A DNA stretch of 64,000 nucleotides, taken from contig CAJYLV010000009.1 of assembly GCA_913776255.1 (NCBI GenBank), forward strand, positions 82,811 to 146,810, read 5' to 3'. Each line of letters begins with the position of its first letter. Position 1 is the first letter of the stretch. Shown piece after piece: positions 17,099-24,774 of the stretch. Source of the DNA: an uncultured Sphingomonas sp. GTDB taxonomy: Bacteria; Pseudomonadota; Alphaproteobacteria; Sphingomonadales; Sphingomonadaceae. Made by a program: the position numbers and the translations under genes. The notes beneath the pieces were generated by a model. It made no database searches, was not told the DNA's origin, and saw only the letters and a program-made list of their open reading frames with translations.

Positions 17099-17674
17099 TC
17101 AAGCCGCAGGGACAGCGTCCGCCCGTCGCTCGCGCGCCGGATTGCCCGCGACGGTGGCGCCCGCGCGCACGTCGCGCGTCACCACGCTGCCCGCACCGAT
17201 GATCGCATCGTCGCCGACCGTGACGCCGGGCAGGATCAGCGCGCCGCCGCCGATCCACACGTTGCGCCCGATCACGATCGGTCGTCCCCACTCCGCGCCG
17301 GTCGCGCGCGCCGCCGGGTCGCGGGGATGGTCGGCGGTCAGGATCTGCACCCCCGGCCCGATCTGCGTCCCCGCGCCAATCGTCACCGCCACCACGTCGA
17401 GGATGATGCAGCCGTAATTGAGGAACACGCCGTCCCCGAGGCGGATGTTATAGCCATAGTCGCAGTGGAACGGCGGCCGAATCACCGCTCCCTCCCCCAC
17501 CGCCGCGAGCCGCTCGCGCAGGATCGCGCGCCGTGCGTCCGCCGATTGCGCCGCCGCGCCGTTGTAGCGCTCCATCCACACCAGCGCCGCCTGATGATCG
17601 GCGATCAGCTCGGCATCGCCCGCATGATAGGGCTCGCCGGCCAGCATCTTCTGCTTTTCGCTACGCTCGGTCAT
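17099..17674 (-). CDS. Sugar O-acetyltransferase (Maa/LacA-type)
   Basis: A 191-residue left-handed beta-helix acetyltransferase using acetyl-CoA. The N-terminus MTERSEKQKMLAGEPYHAGD is the standard cap of maltose/galactoside acetyltransferases. Hexapeptide repeats follow: RPPFHCDYGYNIRLGDGVFL, NYGCIILD, IGAGTQIGPGVQI, the catalytic His in LTADHP, WIGGGALILPGV and AIIGAGSVVTRDV. It probably acetylates a mono- or disaccharide released during glycan breakdown. The ATG at 17674 is the conserved family start; longer in-frame extensions lie in the preceding small gene. Confidence 0.9.
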   Translation of the reverse strand: MTERSEKQKMLAGEPYHAGDAELIADHQAALVWMERYNGAAAQSADARRAILRERLAAVGEGAVIRPPFHCDYGYNIRLGDGVFLNYGCIILDVVAVTIGAGTQIGPGVQILTADHPRDPAARATGAEWGRPIVIGRNVWIGGGALILPGVTVGDDAIIGAGSVVTRDVRAGATVAGNPARERRADAVPAA

Positions 17675-17679
17675 GGCGG

Positions 17680-17910
17680 TCAGTCCCGTGCCGTCAACGG
17701 CACCGACGAGCGTCCGGGAGCGCGCCCTTCTCCACCCGCCACCGCGTGCCGCGTCGCGTGAAGGTGGCGCAGGATCAGCGCCAGATCCGCCTCGCTCAGC
17801 CCCGACGCCGGGTCGATCACGATCCCGGCCGGCAGCGGTTCGACCCACGCCGCGAGGCGGTTGCACGCAGCGCCGAGCGCCGGGTCGGCGGAATCATCGA
17901 AAGCAGCCAT
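17680..17910 (-). CDS. Small hypothetical protein
   Basis: A 76-residue frame beginning MAAFDDSADPALGAACNRLA and ending five bases before the acetyltransferase start. It has amphipathic helices and no signal peptide or motif I recognise. Support comes from the tight same-strand fit between the GH29 and acetyltransferase genes, which leaves no unexplained gap. It could instead be a non-coding spacer or an N-terminal extension relic. Function unknown. Confidence 0.45.
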   Translation of the reverse strand: MAAFDDSADPALGAACNRLAAWVEPLPAGIVIDPASGLSEADLALILRHLHATRHAVAGGEGRAPGRSSVPLTARD

Positions 17911-17949
17911 GACCGCGCTTATGCCGCGCGCGCCGCGATCGACCAAGCC

Positions 17950-19305
17950 TCAGCGCAGCGTCAGCTCGACCACCTGATCCCAGCGCTCGCCGAGCGGCGG
18001 AAGTCCGGAAAGCTCGGTGGTCGCGCCGCGCCGCGCGACCGCGACCCGCGCCCCCCCGTCCAGCAGCCGCGCCGCGGCGACCGGCGCCGTCAGCGGCAGC
18101 GCGACGCGCCCGTCATGCGCGCGCAGCAGGTGGACGTACACCGTCTTGCCCTTCTGCGTGGTGACACCCCAGTCGCCCGGCGCCACCGGCCCGCCGCGCG
18201 TGCCGTAGATGCTGGCGCCGTTCACCTTCAGCCAGTCGCCGATCGTGTGGAAGGTGGCGAGATTCTCCGGCTGGATCTCGCCATTGGGCATCGGCCCGGT
18301 ATTGAGCAGGAAATTGGCATTGCGCCCCGCCGCCCCGACCAGCGTCTGCACCAAGGTCTTGGGCGACTTGTACTGATCGTCGGTCAGGTTGAACCCCCAG
18401 CTGCCGTTCATCGTCTCGGCGGTTTCCAGCGGCAGCCGGCCGATCGTCGCGGTGCCGCTGAACCCGGTCTTGTTCTCGCCGGGCAGGTCACGCTCGAAGG
18501 TCTGGTAATCCTCGCCCGCGAACGGGGCGTGATGGTGGTTGTTGACGATCAGCGCGCCGGGCTGAAGCTGGTGGATCAGCTTGTAGGTACGCTCCAGCCG
18601 CCAGCGGTCGCGCAGCGGCGTCTTCTCCTGGTCCCACCAGCCGTCGAACCAGATCCCGCCGATCGGCCCATATTGCGTCAGCAACTCGCGCAGCTGCGCG
18701 TCCTGATAATCGAGGTAACGGTCCCAATTGCCCGCCTCCGGCCGACCTGCCGAATGGCCGGTGCGCCCGCGCGGGAAGTAATCGGGGTGGTGCCAGTCGA
18801 GCTGCGAATAATAGAAGAACAGCTTGACGCCCTGGCGCCGGCACGCCGCCGCCAGCTCGCCGATCGGATCGCGTCCGAACGGTGTCGCCTTCACGACATT
18901 GTACGGCGACACCTTGCTGTCGAACATCGCGAAGCCGTCGTGATGCTTGCTGGTGATGACGATATAGCGCGCGCCGGCGTCCTTGAACGAGCGAACCCAG
19001 CCATCGGCATCGAACTTCTGCGGGTAGAAGAACTTGGCGAGCCGCTCGTATTTGGCCGCCGGGATCTTGTTGTCCTGCATGATCCATTCGGCGCCGCCCG
19101 ACGATCCGGTCCCGCCCAGCTCGCTGTACAGGCCCCAGTGGAGGAAGATGCCGAACTTGGCGTCCTGAAACCATTCGCGCGCGGCGAGATTGGCCGGGGC
19201 CGGCGTGTAGGTTTCCGCCGCCTGCGCCATTGCGGGCGGCACCGTGAGCGTTGCCGCCCCGGCCAAAGTGAGCGCCTGCCACCAGCGACGTCGTGCGCAC
19301 TTCAT
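17950..19305 (-). CDS. Alpha-L-fucosidase (GH29)
   Basis: A 451-residue exported enzyme with a signal peptide ending PPAMAQAAET. GH29 retaining fucosidases cleave terminal alpha-L-fucose. The barrel motifs are clear: WFQDAKFGIFLHWGLYSELG, YIVITSKHHDGFAMFDS, the nucleophile Asp in GPIGGIWFDGWWDQEK, and NNHHHAPFAGEDYQTFE. The C-terminal strand-rich portion is the usual accessory domain. The start is supported by GGGGAGAG upstream. It lies 52 bases downstream of the GH43-like gene on the same strand. Fucose occurs on xyloglucan and rhamnogalacturonan side chains, in keeping with a plant-cell-wall locus. Confidence 0.93.
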   Translation of the reverse strand: MKCARRRWWQALTLAGAATLTVPPAMAQAAETYTPAPANLAAREWFQDAKFGIFLHWGLYSELGGTGSSGGAEWIMQDNKIPAAKYERLAKFFYPQKFDADGWVRSFKDAGARYIVITSKHHDGFAMFDSKVSPYNVVKATPFGRDPIGELAAACRRQGVKLFFYYSQLDWHHPDYFPRGRTGHSAGRPEAGNWDRYLDYQDAQLRELLTQYGPIGGIWFDGWWDQEKTPLRDRWRLERTYKLIHQLQPGALIVNNHHHAPFAGEDYQTFERDLPGENKTGFSGTATIGRLPLETAETMNGSWGFNLTDDQYKSPKTLVQTLVGAAGRNANFLLNTGPMPNGEIQPENLATFHTIGDWLKVNGASIYGTRGGPVAPGDWGVTTQKGKTVYVHLLRAHDGRVALPLTAPVAAARLLDGGARVAVARRGATTELSGLPPLGERWDQVVELTLR

Positions 19306-19357
19306 CCCACTCTCCCCCTTTGTCTTTCCAACAGGATGCCGCGGAAGCGCGCCCCTG

Positions 19358-20488
19358 TCACCCTCCCCGTCGGCCCGCGAAATACGTCCGAAGCCGCGCC
19401 GCCTCCTCCGGCGTGATCGCCATCACCGTGCCGTGCTTGGGCGCGGTGAAATTGGTGGTCTTCATCGTCGAGCCCGGATCGTTGAACCGCCCGATGTTGC
19501 GGAAGGTCTTGAAGTCGGTCGTCTCGGCGAACCCCATATTGTTCGGCTTCGCCCCGAACACGTCGTACATCAGCACATAGGTGTTGGTGCCATAGCGCTT
19601 CCATAGGTTCGGCGCCTCGGCCGCGACCGTCTCGGGATCGATCTTCTGCGCGTCGTAGACATAGCCGCCGTCGATCCGCCGCGACACCGCCTGGCGGATG
19701 CTGCCGGGCTGCTCGTGCGCGACATAGAACATGTGATAGCGATCGCCGACCTTGGTGATGTCGGCGTCGATCGTGTTCACCGCCGGGCGCGGATAGTGCA
19801 GAATCTGCTTCGGCTCGGTGGTCAGCGTCGTGAAGGCGGGATCGGCGAGCGACTGCACCATGAAGTTCGGCCCGTTGCCGATCCGGGTGGTGAAATAGAC
19901 CATCATCCGTCGCCGCGCCGGGTTCCAGATCGTCTCCGGTGCCCAGGCATTGCCCGCCTGCGCGAAGGCCGGGAACAAGGCGCTGACGTTCACCTTGGCC
20001 AGCGTCCAGTGCAGCAGGTCGTGGCTCTTCATCAGGATCAGGTTGCGGTTGTTGCCCCAGCCATACTCCTTCTCCGGCCGCTCCCAGTCGGTCGCGCGCA
20101 GCCCCTCGCGCTTGGCGAAGATGTGCAGGTCGGTCATCGACATATAGAAATCGCCATCGGGCCCGCGCATGATGTGCGGATCGCGGATGCCCTTCTGGTC
20201 GGCGACCGCGCGCCCCGACAGCACCGGCGCGCCGTCGTTAACGTCGGTGAAGGTATAGCCGTCCGCCGAGGTCGCGAAATGCAGCGAGTGCGTCTCGTCC
20301 TTGAAATAGGCGAGCAGATAGGCCGAGCGCGCCGCCGCGGCGACCTCCGGCGCGGGATAGGCGGCAAGCGCCGGGACGACCGCCAGCTGCCGCACGGCCG
20401 GTGCGGCCTCCTGCGCGATCGACGGCGGGGACGACACCGTTGTGCCGAGCGCCAGCACCATGGTCGTTGCTGTCAAGAACGCCTTCAT
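19358..20488 (-). CDS. Exported GH43-like beta-propeller glycosidase
   Basis: A 376-residue protein with a signal peptide (ATTMVLALGTTVSSPPSIA). The propeller pattern resembles GH43: KGIRDPHIMRGPDGDFYMSM holds the putative base Asp, NAWAPETIWNPARRRMMVYF the transition-state Asp/Glu, and EAPNLWKRYGTNTYVLMYD the putative acid Glu. The strand repeats with WTLAKV and FKTFRNI are also typical. First gene of the minus-strand GH43-GH29-acetyltransferase-GH43 operon, so the operon promoter should lie in the 202-base interval shared with the chemoreceptor. Specificity (arabinan, xylan, galactan) is unknown. Confidence 0.8.
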   Translation of the reverse strand: MKAFLTATTMVLALGTTVSSPPSIAQEAAPAVRQLAVVPALAAYPAPEVAAAARSAYLLAYFKDETHSLHFATSADGYTFTDVNDGAPVLSGRAVADQKGIRDPHIMRGPDGDFYMSMTDLHIFAKREGLRATDWERPEKEYGWGNNRNLILMKSHDLLHWTLAKVNVSALFPAFAQAGNAWAPETIWNPARRRMMVYFTTRIGNGPNFMVQSLADPAFTTLTTEPKQILHYPRPAVNTIDADITKVGDRYHMFYVAHEQPGSIRQAVSRRIDGGYVYDAQKIDPETVAAEAPNLWKRYGTNTYVLMYDVFGAKPNNMGFAETTDFKTFRNIGRFNDPGSTMKTTNFTAPKHGTVMAITPEEAARLRTYFAGRRGG

Positions 20489-20551
20489 ACCCTCTCCCCT
20501 GCCAGCGACACCCGCCGATCAAGGGCGACCTAAATACTCCGACAAGAGGAT

Positions 20552-20572
20552 GCAACGATTACAAAACGTTGC
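20552..20572. promoter_or_regulatory. Inverted repeat in the GH43/chemoreceptor divergent region
   Basis: GCAACG, nine bases, CGTTGC, centred about 74 bases upstream of the GH43-like start and 129 bases upstream of the chemoreceptor start. It is a possible operator for a local regulator. It does not match the GGTTAT motif elsewhere in the region. Weak evidence: a single 6-bp repeat. Confidence 0.35.
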
Positions 20573-20690
20573 GCCGCCGACGACTGGACCCGTTTTGCGC
20601 GCGTACCTGTAAATTAACGCTTTTCCTCCATGTGAGTGTGCGACCGCCGCGCAGGCGTCCAGCAAAGCAACAGGAAATTGGAAGCGTCTT

Positions 20691-22445
20691 ATGCCGGGTC
20701 TGGCAGCAAGGATTCGTGATCTCAGCCTTTCTGCGAAGGTGACGTGGCTCATCGCGCTGTCGCTCTGTCTGCTCTCGCTGGTGACGGCGGGCGTCACCGC
20801 CACCGTGCTGGCCGTCAACGCCGAGCGGAGCGCGACCGAACGCCAGGAAGCGAACATGCGCGTCGCATGGAGCGTGCTCCAGCGTCACGGCCGCTCCGCC
20901 ACGGTCAACGGCGACCAACTGTCGATCGACGGACACGTCCTCAACGGCGACCACAGCGCGGTCGATCGCGTCAAGCAACTGGTCGGCGGCACCGCGACGA
21001 TCTTCCGCGGCGACACCCGCATCGCCACCAACGTCAAGAACAAGGACGGCAGCCGCGCGACCGGCACCAAGCTGACCAGCGACGCGGTGCGCGAGACCGT
21101 GCTGCGCGACGGCCGCAACTATCGCGGGCGCGCCGACATCCTCGGCACCAATTATTTTACCGCCTATGATCCGATCAAGGATGCGAACGGCGCCGTGGTC
21201 GGCATCCTGTACGTCGGCATCCCGGCCGCCGACTTCCTCGCCAGCGTCCACGAGGTCCAGCGCAGCATCGCGATCGTCGCGGTGCTGGTGACGCTCTGCG
21301 CGGCAATCGCCTGTCTGGCGGTGACGCGCAGGATGTTCCGCCCGCTCGGCGAGATGCGCAGCGCGATGACCGAGCTGGCCGGTGGCCGCCTGGACGTCGC
21401 GGTGCCGGGCACCGACCGTCGCGACGAGATCGGCGCGATGGCCAGGGCGCTGGTCGTGTTCCGCGACGCCGGCGAGGCCAAGGCCCGCGCCGACGCCGAA
21501 CAGCGGCAGGTGGTCGACACGCTCGCGCAGCAGCTTGCCGCGCTCGCCGACGGACGCCTCACCCAGCGGCTCGGCCAGACGCTGCCCGCCAGCTATGCCG
21601 CGCTCGCGCGCGATTTCGACCGCGCGCTGTCGTCGATCCACGATGCCGTGCTGGGGATCAACACCGGCAGCGAGACCGTCTATCGCTTCACCGCCGAGCT
21701 GACGCAGGCGTCCGACGATCTGTCGGGTCGCACCGAGCAGCAGGCGGCGAGCCTCGAGGAAACCGCCGCGGCGATGAGCGCGATCGCCGACACGGTGAAC
21801 AGCGCCGCGACCGGCGCCGCGGGCGCGCAGGAGGCGATGCACCGCGTCCATGGCGAGGCGCGCGACGGCGCGCAGGTGGTGCGCGCGGCGGTGGCGGCGA
21901 TGGGCCGGCTGGAGCAGGCGTCGAACGAGATTTCGGAGATCATCGCGGTGATCGACGGCATCGCCTTCCAGACCAATTTGCTCGCGCTCAACGCCGGCGT
22001 CGAGGCGGCGCGCGCCGGCGACGCCGGCAAGGGTTTCGCGGTGGTCGCCAGCGAAGTGCGCGCGCTCGCCGGGCGCTGCTCCGACGCGGCCACCGACGTG
22101 CGCCAGCGGATCGTGCTGAGCAGCCAGCAGGTCGAAGAGGGCGTGCGGCTGGTCAACGACACCGGCAGCGCGCTGGAGCGGATCACCGACCAGATCGGCG
22201 CGATCACCGCGCAGGTGTCCGACATCGCCGCCAACGCCTCCGCGCAGGCCGAGGGCCTGCGGCAGATCGACATCGCGCTGGCGCAGATCGACGGCACGAC
22301 GCAGCAGAATGCCGCGATGGTCGAGGAAGTCACCGCGGTGACCCGCAAGCTCGAGGCGCAGGCCGGCGCGCTCGGCGACCAGATCGCACGGTTCGACGTC
22401 GGCACCGCGACGCGGAGTGCCGCGCCGCTCGCGCGCGCGGCGTGA
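20691..22445 (+). CDS. Methyl-accepting chemotaxis protein with extracytoplasmic Cache domain
   Basis: A 584-residue chemoreceptor. A first membrane helix (VTWLIALSLCLLSLVTAGVT) is followed by a periplasmic sensor of about 150 residues with the single-Cache pattern ATIFRGDTRIATNVKNKDGS and TAYDPIKDANGAVVGILYVG. A second helix (IAIVAVLVTLCAAIACLAV) leads into HAMP. The cytoplasmic signalling hairpin has the conserved tip region IDGIAFQTNLLALNAGVEAA, then RAGDAGKGFAVVASEVRALA. There is no C-terminal CheR-tethering pentapeptide; it ends PLARAA. Its position between two glycan operons suggests that the ligand is a small acid or sugar from the same substrate, but that is inference. Confidence 0.92.
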   Translation: MPGLAARIRDLSLSAKVTWLIALSLCLLSLVTAGVTATVLAVNAERSATERQEANMRVAWSVLQRHGRSATVNGDQLSIDGHVLNGDHSAVDRVKQLVGGTATIFRGDTRIATNVKNKDGSRATGTKLTSDAVRETVLRDGRNYRGRADILGTNYFTAYDPIKDANGAVVGILYVGIPAADFLASVHEVQRSIAIVAVLVTLCAAIACLAVTRRMFRPLGEMRSAMTELAGGRLDVAVPGTDRRDEIGAMARALVVFRDAGEAKARADAEQRQVVDTLAQQLAALADGRLTQRLGQTLPASYAALARDFDRALSSIHDAVLGINTGSETVYRFTAELTQASDDLSGRTEQQAASLEETAAAMSAIADTVNSAATGAAGAQEAMHRVHGEARDGAQVVRAAVAAMGRLEQASNEISEIIAVIDGIAFQTNLLALNAGVEAARAGDAGKGFAVVASEVRALAGRCSDAATDVRQRIVLSSQQVEEGVRLVNDTGSALERITDQIGAITAQVSDIAANASAQAEGLRQIDIALAQIDGTTQQNAAMVEEVTAVTRKLEAQAGALGDQIARFDVGTATRSAAPLARAA

Positions 22446-22568
22446 CGGCCGCGGCGCGGCGCGGCGCGGCCCGAAGTTGCGAAGATGGGCCGCTGACGGA
22501 AATAAGTGCGCCAGCGCTGGCCCTTGCAACAAATCGGGTCAGTGAATTCGCGGCCGAGGATGGTCATC

Positions 22569-22625
22569 GCCGCTGCCGTTCGTCTACCACGACCGCAGCG
22601 GCGGATCGGATCGCGATGCCGATCC
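22569..22625 (+). other. Two tandem hairpins between MCP and GH27 genes
   Basis: GCCGCTGC (22569-22576) pairs with GCAGCGGC (22595-22602), followed directly by GGATCGG (22603-22609) with CCGATCC (22619-22625). They lie in the 207-base gap before the GH27 start. They may end chemoreceptor transcription or form a GH27 leader. There is no following T-run. Confidence 0.4.
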
Positions 22626-22652
22626 GACTGCCGAACGCAGGGGAGCGGGCGC

Positions 22653-24440
22653 GTGGGAAGTGTTGATCCAATATGGCGGACGGTTTGCTGTCTCGTCGCG
22701 CTGGGCTCGATCGCGGTGGGGGCCCAGGCCGGGGCGCAGACCGCTGCCGCCACCCCGCCGATGGGCTGGAATCCCTACAACGCCTTCGACCTGAATTACG
22801 GCGAGGCGGACGTGATGGCGCAGGCCGATCTGCTCCTGTCATCGGGGCTCGCGCGGCTCGGCTACGATCATGTCAACATCGATGACGGCTGGTGGCTGCG
22901 CCGCGAGGGCGGTACGATCCGCGTCCGCACCACCATCTACCCGTCCGCCGCGCTGCCCGACGGCACCACCAGCCTGCGCCCGTTCGTCGATCGCCTCCAC
23001 GCGATGGGGCTGAAGGCGGGCATCTACACCGATATCGGGCGCAACACCTGCTCGCAGCGCTGGCGTCCGCACACCCCCAACCTCCCCGAAGGCACGGTAC
23101 GGCAACGCGAGGTCGGCACCTACGGCCACCACACGCAGGACGCCGCGTTGCTGTTCGCCACATGGGGGTTCGACTTCATCAAGGTCGATGCCTGCGGCAT
23201 CGCCGATTACACCCCCGACCTGCCCGAGGTGAAGGACGGGACGTACCGCGCCTTCGCGCCGCTGATCGTGCGCGAACGACCCGCCCGGTCGGACGCGGCC
23301 GGGCTGGCGCGCGAATATGCCAGCTTCGCCGCCGCGGTGCGCCGCGCCGCGCCGGGGCGGACGCCGCTGGTGTCGATCTGCGCGTGGGGACAGGCCGACG
23401 TCAACGACTGGGCACAGCGCTACGGGCAGATGTCGCGCACCAGCTTCGACATCTCCCCGACGTGGGAGGCGATGCTGTTCAACTTCGACAGCGCCGCCTC
23501 GCGCGCATTGTTTGCCGGGCCGGGGCATTGGAACGATCCCGACATGCTGGAGGTCGGCAACGGCGCGTTCGACGGCGATCACCTCACCGCGGCGCGCGCG
23601 CACATGAGCCTGTGGGCGGTGCTCGCCGCGCCGCTGATCCTCGGCAACGACCTGCGCCGCATGACCCCGGCGATCGCCGCGATCGTCGGCAACCGCGATG
23701 TGATCGCGATCGATCAGGATCCGGCGGGCAACCAGGGCGTGGTGGTCGCCAAAGACGGCAACGGCGAGATCGTCGCCAAGGCGCTGGCGACGCGCGGGCA
23801 CAAGGCGGTCGCGCTCGTCAATCGCGGCATGACGCCGCTCACGCTGACGGTCGCGCTCGCCGACATCGGCCTGTCCCCGACGGCGGCGACCACGCTGCGC
23901 GACCTGTGGCGCGGCACGTCGCGCGCCGTGGACGACGGTCGCATCGCGGTGACGCTCGCCCCGCAGGAAACCGCGCTGCTGCGGATCGAGGGGCAGCCGC
24001 TCGACGGCGCGGTCGACCTGCCCGCCGACATACCGGCGCGGTTCGATGTCGCGGACAAAGGGTACAAGGCCCCGGACCGCACCCCGGCAAGGCAATGGGT
24101 GCTCGCGCAGATCGGCTACCGCCCCTATGGCGAGCCGCTGCTGCTCGACGGGGTGCAGGATCGGACCGGGCTCGGCGTCGCGGCCGGCACGCGCATCCGG
24201 CTCAATCTCGACGGGCAATATGACCGCATCTCACTCGATACCCGCATGCCGGGCGCGGGCACCGGGCGCTACGTTGTCCGCGTCGACGGGCGCGTGCTGG
24301 CGGAAGGTATCGCTTCGGACAAGCCGCACCCGCTGTCGCTCCACGTCCGCGGTGCGCACCAGCTCGAACTCGTCGCGCCCGCCGCCGCAAACGGCGTCAC
24401 GTCCTTCGCTTGGCATCGCGTGCGGCTGACGCGGCGCTGA
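22653..24440 (+). CDS. Alpha-galactosidase (GH27) with C-terminal carbohydrate-binding domain
   Basis: A 595-residue exported retaining alpha-galactosidase. The GTG start at 22653 follows GGGGAGCGGGC and gives a signal peptide (WRTVCCLVALGSIAVGAQAG). GH27 marks are TPPMGWNPYNAF, HVNIDDGWW-type first strand, TDIGRNTC, the nucleophile Asp in GFDFIKVDACG, and the acid/base Asp in GPGHWNDPDMLEVGN. A beta-sandwich follows the barrel. The last 100 or so residues (RPYGEPLLLDGVQDRTGLGV, then GAGTGRYVVRVDG) resemble an NPCBM-type sugar-binding module. It overlaps the convergent DCC-family gene by 44 bases. It probably trims galactose from galactomannan or pectic side chains. Confidence 0.92.
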   Translation: MGSVDPIWRTVCCLVALGSIAVGAQAGAQTAAATPPMGWNPYNAFDLNYGEADVMAQADLLLSSGLARLGYDHVNIDDGWWLRREGGTIRVRTTIYPSAALPDGTTSLRPFVDRLHAMGLKAGIYTDIGRNTCSQRWRPHTPNLPEGTVRQREVGTYGHHTQDAALLFATWGFDFIKVDACGIADYTPDLPEVKDGTYRAFAPLIVRERPARSDAAGLAREYASFAAAVRRAAPGRTPLVSICAWGQADVNDWAQRYGQMSRTSFDISPTWEAMLFNFDSAASRALFAGPGHWNDPDMLEVGNGAFDGDHLTAARAHMSLWAVLAAPLILGNDLRRMTPAIAAIVGNRDVIAIDQDPAGNQGVVVAKDGNGEIVAKALATRGHKAVALVNRGMTPLTLTVALADIGLSPTAATTLRDLWRGTSRAVDDGRIAVTLAPQETALLRIEGQPLDGAVDLPADIPARFDVADKGYKAPDRTPARQWVLAQIGYRPYGEPLLLDGVQDRTGLGVAAGTRIRLNLDGQYDRISLDTRMPGAGTGRYVVRVDGRVLAEGIASDKPHPLSLHVRGAHQLELVAPAAANGVTSFAWHRVRLTRR

Positions 24441-24774
24441 CGAGACGCTGGAGCGACGGCCGCACGCGCAGGAAGGCGGCATAGCCGCAATCGAGTAGCG
24501 CCAGCACCCTGCGATGTCGCGCCGCCAGACCCAACGGGCGCAGCAGCGGAATCGCGCGCCACATCGCCGCGAAGGCCGCCGCGCCGGACAGCAGCGGCCC
24601 GCCGTCCTCGCGCGCATGGAAGCGCGCCAGCAGCGCCGCGCGATCGGTCGGGCACGCCGCGTGCGTCACGTCGACGAACGTGATCCGCCCCCGCGTATCG
24701 AGCCGCCGCATCAGCGCGATCTCGCGCCGGCACAGCGGACATCCGCCGTCGTGCCAGACCGTGACGCGGCTCAT
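24397..24774 (-). CDS. DCC-family (DUF393) thiol-disulfide oxidoreductase-like protein
   Basis: A 125-residue protein with the defining N-terminal motif VWHDGGCPLCRREIALMRR, a CxxC on a thioredoxin-like first strand and helix. Further family features are FVDVTHAACPTD, a GAAAFAAMWRAIPLLRPLG segment, and a C-terminal helix. Biochemistry of the family is poorly known; the CxxC suggests redox activity. The start overlaps the stop of the upstream FAD-TspO gene by four bases, so it is co-expressed with it. Its 3' end overlaps the convergent GH27 gene by 44 bases. Confidence 0.85.
   Translation of the reverse strand: MSRVTVWHDGGCPLCRREIALMRRLDTRGRITFVDVTHAACPTDRAALLARFHAREDGGPLLSGAAAFAAMWRAIPLLRPLGLAARHRRVLALLDCGYAAFLRVRPSLQRLVSAASAARDAKRRT

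Noticed and set aside
17680..17946. Longer start (MVDRGARG...) for the small protein before the acetyltransferase
   Set aside because: The upstream 12 residues run into the fucosidase stop region (17950); the Met at 17910 gives a cleaner product.
20559..22532. A 657-codon minus-strand frame covering the chemoreceptor
   Set aside because: Shadow of the MCP; the plus-strand frame has HAMP, Cache and MCP motifs, while the antisense product is low-complexity.
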